31,905 nucleotides of DNA, from contig CAKPXW010000005.1 in NCBI GenBank assembly GCA_934202505.1, positions 1 through 31,905 on the forward strand. Direction: 5' to 3'. The position numbers were made by a program, and so were the translations under genes. Source of the DNA: an uncultured Bacilli bacterium. Its GTDB lineage: Bacteria; Bacillota_I; Bacilli_A; RFN20; CAG-631. Shown piece by piece: positions 1 to 7,130 of the stretch. Below the pieces are notes generated by a model. That model was not told where the DNA came from and searched no databases. It was given only the letters and a program-made list of their open reading frames with translations. Each line of letters opens with the position of its first letter. The stretch's first letter is position 1.

Positions 1-47
1 CCTGCTTATCCGTGTCGTGTTCTATAAATATAAAGGAGGCTTCAATG

Positions 48-2324
48 ATGAAAAAGTCGTTAATTTTCTTTATGCTTGCGTTGTTTTTACCACTGTGTTT
101 TGCGCTGGGAGCTTGCGGTGATAAAAACGGAGGAGTAAACAAACTGACTGCCGAAAGCGGCATTACCGCAGACGGCGTGTTTGAAAGTGGCTCTACGCTT
201 AATACCATACACCATTCCTTGGACAGCGAACAAGGCAAGGTTGCAATTTCGGCAATTGACAAGTCGTACGACAGAGCAAGAGTTGCCGTTTTTGATATCA
301 CTATCACAAAGGACGGCGAAAAGGTGCAACCAAGCGACAAGGTCAAAATTACAATGCCGAAACCGTTCGAGTCTGATGGTTACATCACCTATCACGTCAA
401 GGACGATAACGCGGTAGAGGAACTAAAAACCACAGTTGACGGCAATAATATATACTTTGAAACGACAAGTTTTTCGTATTTTGTGGTTGCGGGCTTGGTA
501 AATGACGATCAACAGCATATACACAGTTATGTTGAAAAAGTCACCGACAGAAACCTCGTGGACAACGCAACATGCCAAAGAAGGGCGGTTTATCGCCTTG
601 TTTGCAGCATTTGCGGTAGTTTAGGCAGGGAAACGTTTGAATACGGCGAACTTGCTCCTCACAACTTGCGTGAAGAAAAAGGTTACGACCCTCGGTGCGA
701 AAAAGACGGACTTACCCACGGTAAACGTTGCATAAACCCGGGATGTACTTATACCGAGCAGAAGCCGATACCCGCTATCGGACACGACATGCAGGACGTT
801 GCCGCAAAAGAGCCGACTTGTACGGAAATCGGCTGGAAAGCATACAAAAGGTGCGCCCATTACTGTGGAAAAACCGAAGGTTACGAGGAAATTCCTGCCA
901 CGGGGCACAATTTATCTATAACCATTCCGCGTGTGGATCCGACTTGCGAGAAGTGGGGCAACGAAGAATATAAAAAGTGTTCCAACCAAGGGTGCGACTA
1001 CCACACTGAATACAAGGAGTTGCAAGCCTTAGGACACGACGAGGAATGGCACGATCCCTACGACGCAACCTGCACGGAAGACGGATATAGCAGAACTTAC
1101 TATATTTGTAAGCGCGATGGTTGCGATTACACTTCCCAAGTAGACAGGTATGTAAAGCCCGCATTAGGTCATTTTCTCAAACATTATGAGGCAAAACAAG
1201 CGGACTGTTTGCCGGGCTGGAAAGCGTACGACGAATGTCAGCGCGATGGTTGCGACTATAATACGAAAGTAGAAATCCCCGCCAATGGCAAGCATAGTTA
1301 TGTTTGCGACGTATGCACGACCTGCGACGGGATTAACCCAGCTATGTACACGCGCGATGGCGATTACATCTATTTTGGTTACTGGCCGCAAACTTGCGAG
1401 AAAGACGAGACCGTAATAGCGCAACTCAACGCAATTGCGGGAACGCCACCCCTTCCGCGTGATAACGAAAATCCTTACAATTGGGAAAGTCACGAGGGTA
1501 CTACTTATATGTGGCAAAAAATCGTTATATATAATGGCACGAAATACCTTGGCGTTCAAATGAACGACTATCGTGCATCGGGGGTTTATAGTCTGAGAAG
1601 CTACATCATGAAAAACGGATATTTCACGTTTGACGTGTACTGGTTTAAGTATGAACCGATAAAGTGGAGAATTCTCACGACAAACAAGAATTCCGCCTTT
1701 ATCATGAGCGATATCGCTTTGGATTCCTTTTCGCTACAACCCGAAAGATACCAAGGCTTTTATAACGAAAAATACGGCGTTTATAGAAAAGATCAGGATG
1801 GTAATTTAGACGGAACTTATGCCAACAACTGGGAATATTGTTTCCTACGCCATTGGCTCAACGAGACTTTCTACAACGAGGTTTTCAACGACTTGCAAAA
1901 GAAAATCATACAGACCACACACCTTGACAACAGCGCGAGAAGTTCCAATCCCAACGATTACCCGAAGTATTACGGCTACGAGGAAAACGCAGGGAAAAAC
2001 AAGTATGCGGACCAATGTAAAGATACGGACGATAAGATCTTTTTACTGTCTTTGAGAGATATTACCACGACGGCATACGGATTTAATAAGGACGTATTAG
2101 CGAAAGATTCCGCAAGAAATCTACTTGCAACCGATTATGCCAAATTACACGGTGCGCCGATGAATACCAACGATAAAAAATACGTTACCTGGTACACTCG
2201 TTCGCCGACTACTGATGATGGATACTCAACCTTCGTTATGGATAGACATGCAGGCGGAGCCATAGATAGCATCCAACTAGCGCCTGATGGTGGCGTAGTC
2301 CCAGCACTCTGGATAACCCTTTAA
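48..2324 (+). CDS. Cys-rich repeat lipoprotein with C-terminal DUF6273-like domain
   Basis: Predicted surface lipoprotein of 758 aa with unknown ligand. A signal peptide ends in lipobox LGAC (Cys23). Residues about 24-155 look like a beta-sandwich of the kind common in clostridial surface proteins. Residues about 160-430 hold six roughly 40-residue repeats of the form TC..G....C...C.Y....I.A.GH, with paired Cys and conserved His. Residues 433-758 match the DUF6273 pattern: YIYFGYWPQT near the start, WLNETFYNEVF in the middle, WYTRSP at 715, and VVPALWITL at the end, a layout recalling FGE/C-type-lectin folds. I chose ATG 48 because AAGGAGG at 33-39 gives 8-nt spacing; ATG 45 is nearly as good. 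Codon use is far more GC-rich than in genes right of 6.3 kb. The domain calls come from recalled patterns, not a search. Confidence 0.8.
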   Translation: MKKSLIFFMLALFLPLCFALGACGDKNGGVNKLTAESGITADGVFESGSTLNTIHHSLDSEQGKVAISAIDKSYDRARVAVFDITITKDGEKVQPSDKVKITMPKPFESDGYITYHVKDDNAVEELKTTVDGNNIYFETTSFSYFVVAGLVNDDQQHIHSYVEKVTDRNLVDNATCQRRAVYRLVCSICGSLGRETFEYGELAPHNLREEKGYDPRCEKDGLTHGKRCINPGCTYTEQKPIPAIGHDMQDVAAKEPTCTEIGWKAYKRCAHYCGKTEGYEEIPATGHNLSITIPRVDPTCEKWGNEEYKKCSNQGCDYHTEYKELQALGHDEEWHDPYDATCTEDGYSRTYYICKRDGCDYTSQVDRYVKPALGHFLKHYEAKQADCLPGWKAYDECQRDGCDYNTKVEIPANGKHSYVCDVCTTCDGINPAMYTRDGDYIYFGYWPQTCEKDETVIAQLNAIAGTPPLPRDNENPYNWESHEGTTYMWQKIVIYNGTKYLGVQMNDYRASGVYSLRSYIMKNGYFTFDVYWFKYEPIKWRILTTNKNSAFIMSDIALDSFSLQPERYQGFYNEKYGVYRKDQDGNLDGTYANNWEYCFLRHWLNETFYNEVFNDLQKKIIQTTHLDNSARSSNPNDYPKYYGYEENAGKNKYADQCKDTDDKIFLLSLRDITTTAYGFNKDVLAKDSARNLLATDYAKLHGAPMNTNDKKYVTWYTRSPTTDDGYSTFVMDRHAGGAIDSIQLAPDGGVVPALWITL
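1111..1255 (+). repeat. Direct repeat inside the Cys-rich repeats
   Basis: A 15-bp identical segment, GCGCGATGGTTGCGA, occurs at 1112-1126 and 1241-1255 in the same frame and encodes RDGCD within two adjacent Cys-rich repeats. A shorter copy (GCGCGATGG) starts at 1352. A related segment (TGTCAGCGCGATG) occurs in the next gene near 4828-4840. This points to repeat duplication or exchange within and between the two surface-protein genes. Confidence 0.6.
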
Positions 2325-2370
2325 GACAATCTAAGAAAAAGACAATCGGGTCAATGTATATCAATTCGAA

Positions 2371-2384
2371 GTCGCATAAGCGAC
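2371..2384 (+). other. Small perfect hairpin downstream of the DUF6273 gene
   Basis: GTCGC-ATAA-GCGAC forms a perfect 5-bp stem with a 4-base loop, 46 nt after the stop codon. No T-run follows, so it is not a convincing intrinsic terminator. It could be a weak structure in the leader of the next gene. A short hairpin after a C-type-lectin-like 3' end also recalls the layout downstream of diversity-generating retroelement targets, but nothing else here supports that. Confidence 0.35.
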
Positions 2385-2424
2385 ACGGACATATCCCCAT
2401 AAAAAATTAAAAGGAGATAATATT

Positions 2425-5400
2425 ATGACACACACTAAGGCGAATAAATCAAAAATATTAGCACTTATACTTGGCCTTTCAATGAGCCTTGTGCTTATGC
2501 TCGGCATGGTATTTTCAAGTCCGACTTTTGCGGCCTATGCGGAAGGAGGAACGCAGATTGATACATTGGGCGTAGCGTTCAAAAAGGTAAACGTCGGCGA
2601 CAGTCTTGCCAACGCGTTTGAATTCGAGGATGAAACGGAAAGAACGCTCAAAGTGCCAGTCGGCGCAAACTATACGGCAACGCTCGAATTCGTATCCAAA
2701 AACGGACAAGCGATAACGTTGTGGGAAAAAGACAATGCGTCGTTTCCGTGGAGCAGGGTTGAAAACCAACTAATCGAACAGAAAGTTGGGTATTGTATCC
2801 GTGTCTTTTTTGAGCCAAAAGAAAACTATAAACTATCTAAAGAAGCAGACGTGCTTAAAAGGAACATGAAGGTTTTGGGTGCGGAACTCGGCAAAGGAAA
2901 GGATATAGAACTTTGGGACAGCGCAGGACAAAACACCATTACCACGGCAATAAAAATGGATTTTATCATTTCCAGAGGAATGACTTATATAGGTTATCCG
3001 CGATACATTTCTCCCCGAATCAACGAAACGATATCTGGCAAAATCGGTACGGATTTTACCGACACAGGTATATGGATCAGCGGTGCGCCCACTCCTTATA
3101 CATATGAGGCAAAGATTGCGCCCATAGGAATGGAAATTCAAACGGTCAACGTTTTCGGTAAGTCGGATTGTTACTATCAGATAATCGCCAAAAACGCAAT
3201 GGACGGCGGAACGATGTACATCACCGCAACGGCAGCTGACGGACAGATGTGCGATATTCCTGTCAAGATTGCGGCAGTATCGGGCGGACACGAGCATACA
3301 TGGGTTGAAAAAATCGAGAAAATTGATTTCGAGCATCACGGTTATACAAAATGCACCGACCCTGATTGTCCAGGTGTTGCCCCTGCTTTTGACAAAGGCT
3401 CGCAGTATGCAAGTCACGAGTTTGATGGTGGGTGCACTGCGGCATGCACAAAGTGCGGTGACCTCGGCAATCCCGACGCAAAGCACAATTTCACTGCCGT
3501 TGCTAGCGATGACGACGCAACTTTCCACGTGTTTAAGTGTGTTTGCGGCGAATTTGAAAAGGACGCAAACGGCAACATCAAAAAAGAAGAACACAGTGGC
3601 GGAACTCAAACTTGTCTAAGTGGCGCACAGTGTGATGTTTGCGGCAAAGAATACCTTGCAGCGACAGGACATAAATACGAATTTAAATCGTTCGGTAATG
3701 GTGATGGCACTTACACGCACCTCGGATTCTGCAAATATTGTAAAGAAGAAGATACGAATTTAAGGCACTCCCCTACCGGTGGCACGGCAACTTGCCAAAA
3801 AAAGGCAAAGTGTGACTATGAGAAAAACGGCGCCACGTGTGGTTTGGAACACGGAGATTTTATTCCACATAATTTTGTAAACGGAACTTGTACGAAGTGT
3901 TTGTCTGATAAATATATCAAAGAAGTTTTAATAGACGTGCCGGAGTTTTATAAAGGAATGGCGTACGAAGCGATGTTTTATCCCACAGTAATAAAAGGAA
4001 ACGTAATAGATTTGGGAATCAATTACCATATTGCATCTTTTAGTCGCGATGGGAATGGCTATTTAAGCGGCCCACATAATTTTAAAACGACGTTCATTAC
4101 CGAAAATAGTGTCATGCAATACGCATTTAAACCGCAAACGAACTGCGCTTTTCCGGAAAACATAGACGATTTAAACGTTAAGGTAACTCGTGGCGAAATG
4201 CTGAGCAAAAAGATAAGAGATAACAGCGGAAATCTTGTCGTACTTGTGTTGCTTTGCGTCGAAAGCGTCGTGCAATCAATAGATATAGAAATTTCTCAAC
4301 CCCTTGCTGGGCTTTTGCCCGAGACGATAACGGTCACAGAAAAAAACGGATTAGAGGTGACGGTAAACAACGTAAGCGGATTCCTGTATGATGGGGTGAT
4401 GACCTTAAACCAAAGCATGCAAGTAGAAGTAACGATAAAAGCTCCGAAAGGAAAAATATTTCAGACCCTTGGTAAAACAAGCATCGAAAATTGGCTTTGT
4501 AAACTCAACATCGACGGAGGAAATTTGTCGAGTTATACTCAAAGCACGGACCTAAAGGAGATTACGTTCGTCTTCCAGACCAAGCCAGCAATAGAGTGTC
4601 CACATGAAAAGATAACGCTCAAAGAGGAAGGAAAACTCGAAACTTGCACCGAGGACGGAATAAAAGATAAATACGTTTGTGAGAACTGCGGAGCAGCGTT
4701 TTTCGATGCCGCTCGCACCATGGAGTGGAACGCCACGAGTGCGGTTATTCCAAAGGGCCATTTATCCATACGTCACGACGCAACCCCTTGCTCTGAGGGC
4801 AAGGATGGCAATATCGTGTATTTCGAGTGTCAGCGCGATGAGTGCGGAAAATTCTTTGAGGATGCCGCTTGCAGCAAAGAAATCACTCTTGAACAAACAA
4901 TTATTCACGACTTTAAGGACAAATGGTCTTCGAACAAGGATAAGCACTATCATGAGTGCAAAAACTGCGCCGAAATTAAAGATGAAGCCACCCATCGTCC
5001 TGACAAAACGGCGGCAACCGAGGATGAACCGGTCAAGTGTCTCGACTGCGAATATATTATCACTCCCGTGCTTGGACATATCCACAAAACTACGCTTGTT
5101 GACGGAGTTGACTCAACCTGTATGAAGGAAGGATTGAAACCTTATTACAAGTGTAGCGGTTGCGAAGTGAAGTTCGAGGACAAGGAGGCAACCAAGCCTA
5201 TCACTGATGAAAGTTCACTTGTGATTGCCAAAGCACACAAGTTTGGAGCGTGGGTAGACGAAGTACCGGCAACCGAGGAAAAGGAAGGCGTGAAAGCACA
5301 CAAAGATTGCGAGTTCTGTAACAAGCACTTCAACGAAAACGGCTTGGAGATAATAGATCTTACGATAGCAAAACTCGTAAAGGTAGAAGTCACAGTTGTC

Positions 5401-5748
5401 GGTGGCACGGGTGGTGGCAGGTTTACTGTCGGCGACACCATAACTGTAACGGCAGAAGATAAAGAAGGAAAAGTGTTCAAATGCTGGAAGGACTCCACCG
5501 GAGAAATCGTAAGAACCGAAAAGAGTTATACCTTTACGGTGACGGGAGAAACAACCCTTACGGCTGTATATGAGGATGCTCCTGTAGCAAAGAAAGGATT
5601 GTCTGGCGGTGCGATTGCTGGTATCACAATCGGCTCGGTAGCGGTCTCAGGAATCGGGGGATTTGCAATCTTCTGGTTTGTTGTGAAGAAAAAGACTTTT
5701 GCAGAATTAATTGCAGCAATCAAAGCAATATTTACCAAAAAGAAATAA
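2425..5748 (+). CDS. Membrane-anchored Cys-rich repeat surface protein
   Basis: Secreted protein of 1,107 aa, probably displayed on the cell surface; ligand unknown. The signal peptide has a long hydrophobic core (residues about 11-30) and a likely AYA cleavage site at residue 39. Residues about 290-500 and 730-980 carry Cys-rich, His-containing repeats like those of the upstream gene. Residues about 986-1052 form an InlB-B/bacterial repeat (GDTITVTAEDKEGKVFKCW ... TLTAVYED). A C-terminal transmembrane helix (about 1062-1086) is followed by a Lys-rich tail, with no LPXTG motif. ATG 2425 is preceded by AAGGAG at 2411-2416. It lies 100 bp after the upstream gene on the same strand, so the two probably work together. 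Its moderate-GC codon use matches that neighbour and not the rest of the window. Confidence 0.8.
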   Translation: MTHTKANKSKILALILGLSMSLVLMLGMVFSSPTFAAYAEGGTQIDTLGVAFKKVNVGDSLANAFEFEDETERTLKVPVGANYTATLEFVSKNGQAITLWEKDNASFPWSRVENQLIEQKVGYCIRVFFEPKENYKLSKEADVLKRNMKVLGAELGKGKDIELWDSAGQNTITTAIKMDFIISRGMTYIGYPRYISPRINETISGKIGTDFTDTGIWISGAPTPYTYEAKIAPIGMEIQTVNVFGKSDCYYQIIAKNAMDGGTMYITATAADGQMCDIPVKIAAVSGGHEHTWVEKIEKIDFEHHGYTKCTDPDCPGVAPAFDKGSQYASHEFDGGCTAACTKCGDLGNPDAKHNFTAVASDDDATFHVFKCVCGEFEKDANGNIKKEEHSGGTQTCLSGAQCDVCGKEYLAATGHKYEFKSFGNGDGTYTHLGFCKYCKEEDTNLRHSPTGGTATCQKKAKCDYEKNGATCGLEHGDFIPHNFVNGTCTKCLSDKYIKEVLIDVPEFYKGMAYEAMFYPTVIKGNVIDLGINYHIASFSRDGNGYLSGPHNFKTTFITENSVMQYAFKPQTNCAFPENIDDLNVKVTRGEMLSKKIRDNSGNLVVLVLLCVESVVQSIDIEISQPLAGLLPETITVTEKNGLEVTVNNVSGFLYDGVMTLNQSMQVEVTIKAPKGKIFQTLGKTSIENWLCKLNIDGGNLSSYTQSTDLKEITFVFQTKPAIECPHEKITLKEEGKLETCTEDGIKDKYVCENCGAAFFDAARTMEWNATSAVIPKGHLSIRHDATPCSEGKDGNIVYFECQRDECGKFFEDAACSKEITLEQTIIHDFKDKWSSNKDKHYHECKNCAEIKDEATHRPDKTAATEDEPVKCLDCEYIITPVLGHIHKTTLVDGVDSTCMKEGLKPYYKCSGCEVKFEDKEATKPITDESSLVIAKAHKFGAWVDEVPATEEKEGVKAHKDCEFCNKHFNENGLEIIDLTIAKLVKVEVTVVGGTGGGRFTVGDTITVTAEDKEGKVFKCWKDSTGEIVRTEKSYTFTVTGETTLTAVYEDAPVAKKGLSGGAIAGITIGSVAVSGIGGFAIFWFVVKKKTFAELIAAIKAIFTKKK

Positions 5749-5767
5749 GATGAAATAATAGCAACGA

Positions 5768-5800
5768 GCCGTCCGTAGTCAATGCGGACAGCTTTAATTC
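5768..5800 (+). terminator. Weak intrinsic terminator after the surface-protein pair
   Basis: GCCGTCCG at 5768-5775 pairs with CGGACAGC at 5785-5792 with one mismatch and a 9-base loop, followed by a broken T-run (TTTAATT). It lies 20 nt after the stop of the membrane-anchored surface protein and plausibly ends that transcription unit. Confidence 0.45.
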
Positions 5801-5833
5801 TAAAAGGTAATATTTTGATTTATAGGAGCAGAT

Positions 5834-6290
5834 ATGGCTAATGAAAACAATAAAATCAAACTGTTTATTTTGTAAAATATTTTAAGCAAGAACACCGACA
5901 AAAATCACGTAATGAACGTAGACAAGATAAGAAAAAACTTGCAAAGCGTAGGATAAGCGTAATGCGTAAAGTTATTGCCGTATTAAATGAATATGGTTAT
6001 GAAGTGATGTCCTACAAGAAAAAGTATTACTATTATTACGTTGTAAGTCACCTGATAGAAACGGTGAAAGTAGTTATGCTTGCAGACACAGTTCATGTTT
6101 TAAAGATACAGACTACGAAAAAAACTTGTATATTTTTACGCTTATCGTGAAAAAAACAACGATAAGCGTAGAAAATAATAAGAAAAGAAGTTACACGGTG
6201 AAAATCGACAATACGATTTTTATTGTGAAAACGGAAAAATTAGAAACGGCACATGAAACAGCAAAGCAGAAAATCAAGAAATTGATAGAG
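5834..6290 (+). pseudogene. Decayed, frameshifted short gene of unknown function
   Basis: ATG 5834 has an AGGAG at 5824-5828 but stops after 13 codons (stop ends 5875). One extra base in the AAA run near 5860 would continue the frame as a Lys/Arg-rich peptide, then MRKVIAVLNEYGYEVMSYKK (from 5962) and a run of tyrosines. One extra C near 6050 would continue it again as DRNGESSYACRHSSC. A further shift near 6130 leads to YREKNNDKRRK and two stops. Plausible coding pieces in three frames suggest a pseudogene with at least two single-base losses, or sequencing error near a contig junction. I do not recognise the product. Base composition is intermediate between the flanks. Confidence 0.45.
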
Positions 6291-6315
6291 TTCCTTTACA
6301 TATTAATTGTGCTTT

Positions 6316-6990
6316 TTATTTTTCTAAATATTTTTCTAAAATCTTTTCAAGTTTAGCATTATCATATACATAACTGCCATGGTCTTCACCATATACAATT
6401 TCTAAAGTTGAGTTTTTTATATTTTGATTTATATATATTTGATGATCTTTTAAAATTAAATCATTTTCACCATATATAAGACTGATTTGACAATTTAAAT
6501 TATTTAATTGATCTTTAGAAATGTTTGGTTCATTTATCATTAATTTAGCTAATAATCTATCATTTAAATTAGAATTTTTAAGGCTATCTTTTATTGATTG
6601 ATTATAAGTTTTTTCTTCAATTCCTGTTGGAAAAACATTTAAACCAGCTAAAATAAGTTTACAATTAAAAGCATTATGCTTCATTTTCATTAATAAAGCA
6701 ATAATAGCCCCATCAGAATAGCCAAAAATAATAGGATTAACAATATTTAACTTACAAATAAAATCATATAAATCATCTGCCATATCTTGATAATGGTATT
6801 CTTCTATTTTCATTTTACTTTTCCCATGACCTCTAGCATCTAAGGCATACACTAAATAATTTTTACTAAGTTTTGTTATTAGATTATCAAAAATATGGCA
6901 ATTTTCTCCATTTCCATGTAATAAAATAATAGGCTTCCCTTGACCACATTTTAAATAATTCATTGTGAATTGTTCTAATTCTAATTTCAT
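6316..6990 (-). CDS. Alpha/beta hydrolase
   Basis: Small cytoplasmic alpha/beta-fold hydrolase of 224 aa; substrate unknown, probably an ester. An HGNGE oxyanion-hole segment lies at residues 25-29, the nucleophile elbow GYSDG at 90-94 (Ser92), and the likely acid and base are Asp177 (GENDLI) and His204 (GEDHG), so the triad looks intact. The length fits compact members of the family. ATG 6990 is preceded by a GAGGA about 10 nt away. It diverges from htpG across 140 bp. No terminator is visible after its stop: the sequence runs straight into the moderate-GC decayed region, so its natural 3' flank may be missing. Confidence 0.85.
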   Translation of the reverse strand: MKLELEQFTMNYLKCGQGKPIILLHGNGENCHIFDNLITKLSKNYLVYALDARGHGKSKMKIEEYHYQDMADDLYDFICKLNIVNPIIFGYSDGAIIALLMKMKHNAFNCKLILAGLNVFPTGIEEKTYNQSIKDSLKNSNLNDRLLAKLMINEPNISKDQLNNLNCQISLIYGENDLILKDHQIYINQNIKNSTLEIVYGEDHGSYVYDNAKLEKILEKYLEK

Positions 6991-7017
6991 AATTTAAACA
7001 TCCTCATGTATTAAATT

Positions 7018-7023
7018 ATTATA
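7018..7023 (-). promoter_or_regulatory. Possible -10 box for the alpha/beta hydrolase
   Basis: On the minus strand TATAAT occurs about 28 bp upstream of the hydrolase start. The hexamer 17 bp further upstream (TTTCAT) is a poor -35 match, so this is a weak prediction based mainly on the perfect -10. Confidence 0.3.
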
Positions 7024-7058
7024 GTATATGTTGCTTTGAAATGAAACAGCAAAATTAA

Positions 7059-7085
7059 TTAGCACTCATGTATTGACAGTGCTAA
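7059..7085 (+). promoter_or_regulatory. CIRCE operator (HrcA binding site)
   Basis: TTAGCACTC (7059-7067), a 9-base spacer, then CAGTGCTAA (7077-7085) matches the CIRCE consensus TTAGCACTC-N9-GAGTGCTAA with one mismatch in the second arm. CIRCE binds the HrcA repressor, which normally controls groESL and dnaK. Here it overlaps the -35 box of htpG, so HrcA should block polymerase directly. No hrcA gene lies in this window. Confidence 0.93.
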
Positions 7086-7101
7086 AAATGAGTTATATAA
7101 T
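7073..7101 (+). promoter_or_regulatory. Sigma-A promoter of htpG
   Basis: A consensus TTGACA (7073-7078) is separated by 17 bp from a consensus TATAAT (7096-7101). The -35 lies in the spacer and right arm of the CIRCE element. Transcription should start near 7108, giving a leader of about 23 nt that carries TAAGGAG at 7115-7121. Confidence 0.9.
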
Positions 7102-7130
7102 AATAGTGCACAGTTAAGGAGTGATTATTT

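Noticed and set aside
12..47. GTG start at 12 for the left-most gene
   Set aside because: It lies upstream of a strong AAGGAGG site at 33-39 that serves ATG 45/48 and would place residues before a normal lipoprotein signal peptide.
540..1320. Cys-rich repeats as a CRISPR-like or DNA-level tandem array
   Set aside because: Similarity is at protein level with variable spacing; only short DNA segments are identical.
87..5738. Long minus-strand open frames opposite the two surface proteins
   Set aside because: They are shadows: no ribosome binding sites, no recognisable motifs, and the plus-strand frames have signal peptides and conserved repeats.
6126..6356. A 76-aa plus-strand protein crossing the composition join
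   Set aside because: It runs into the antisense of the hydrolase gene, has no ribosome binding site, and is best explained as part of the decayed gene plus chance read-through.
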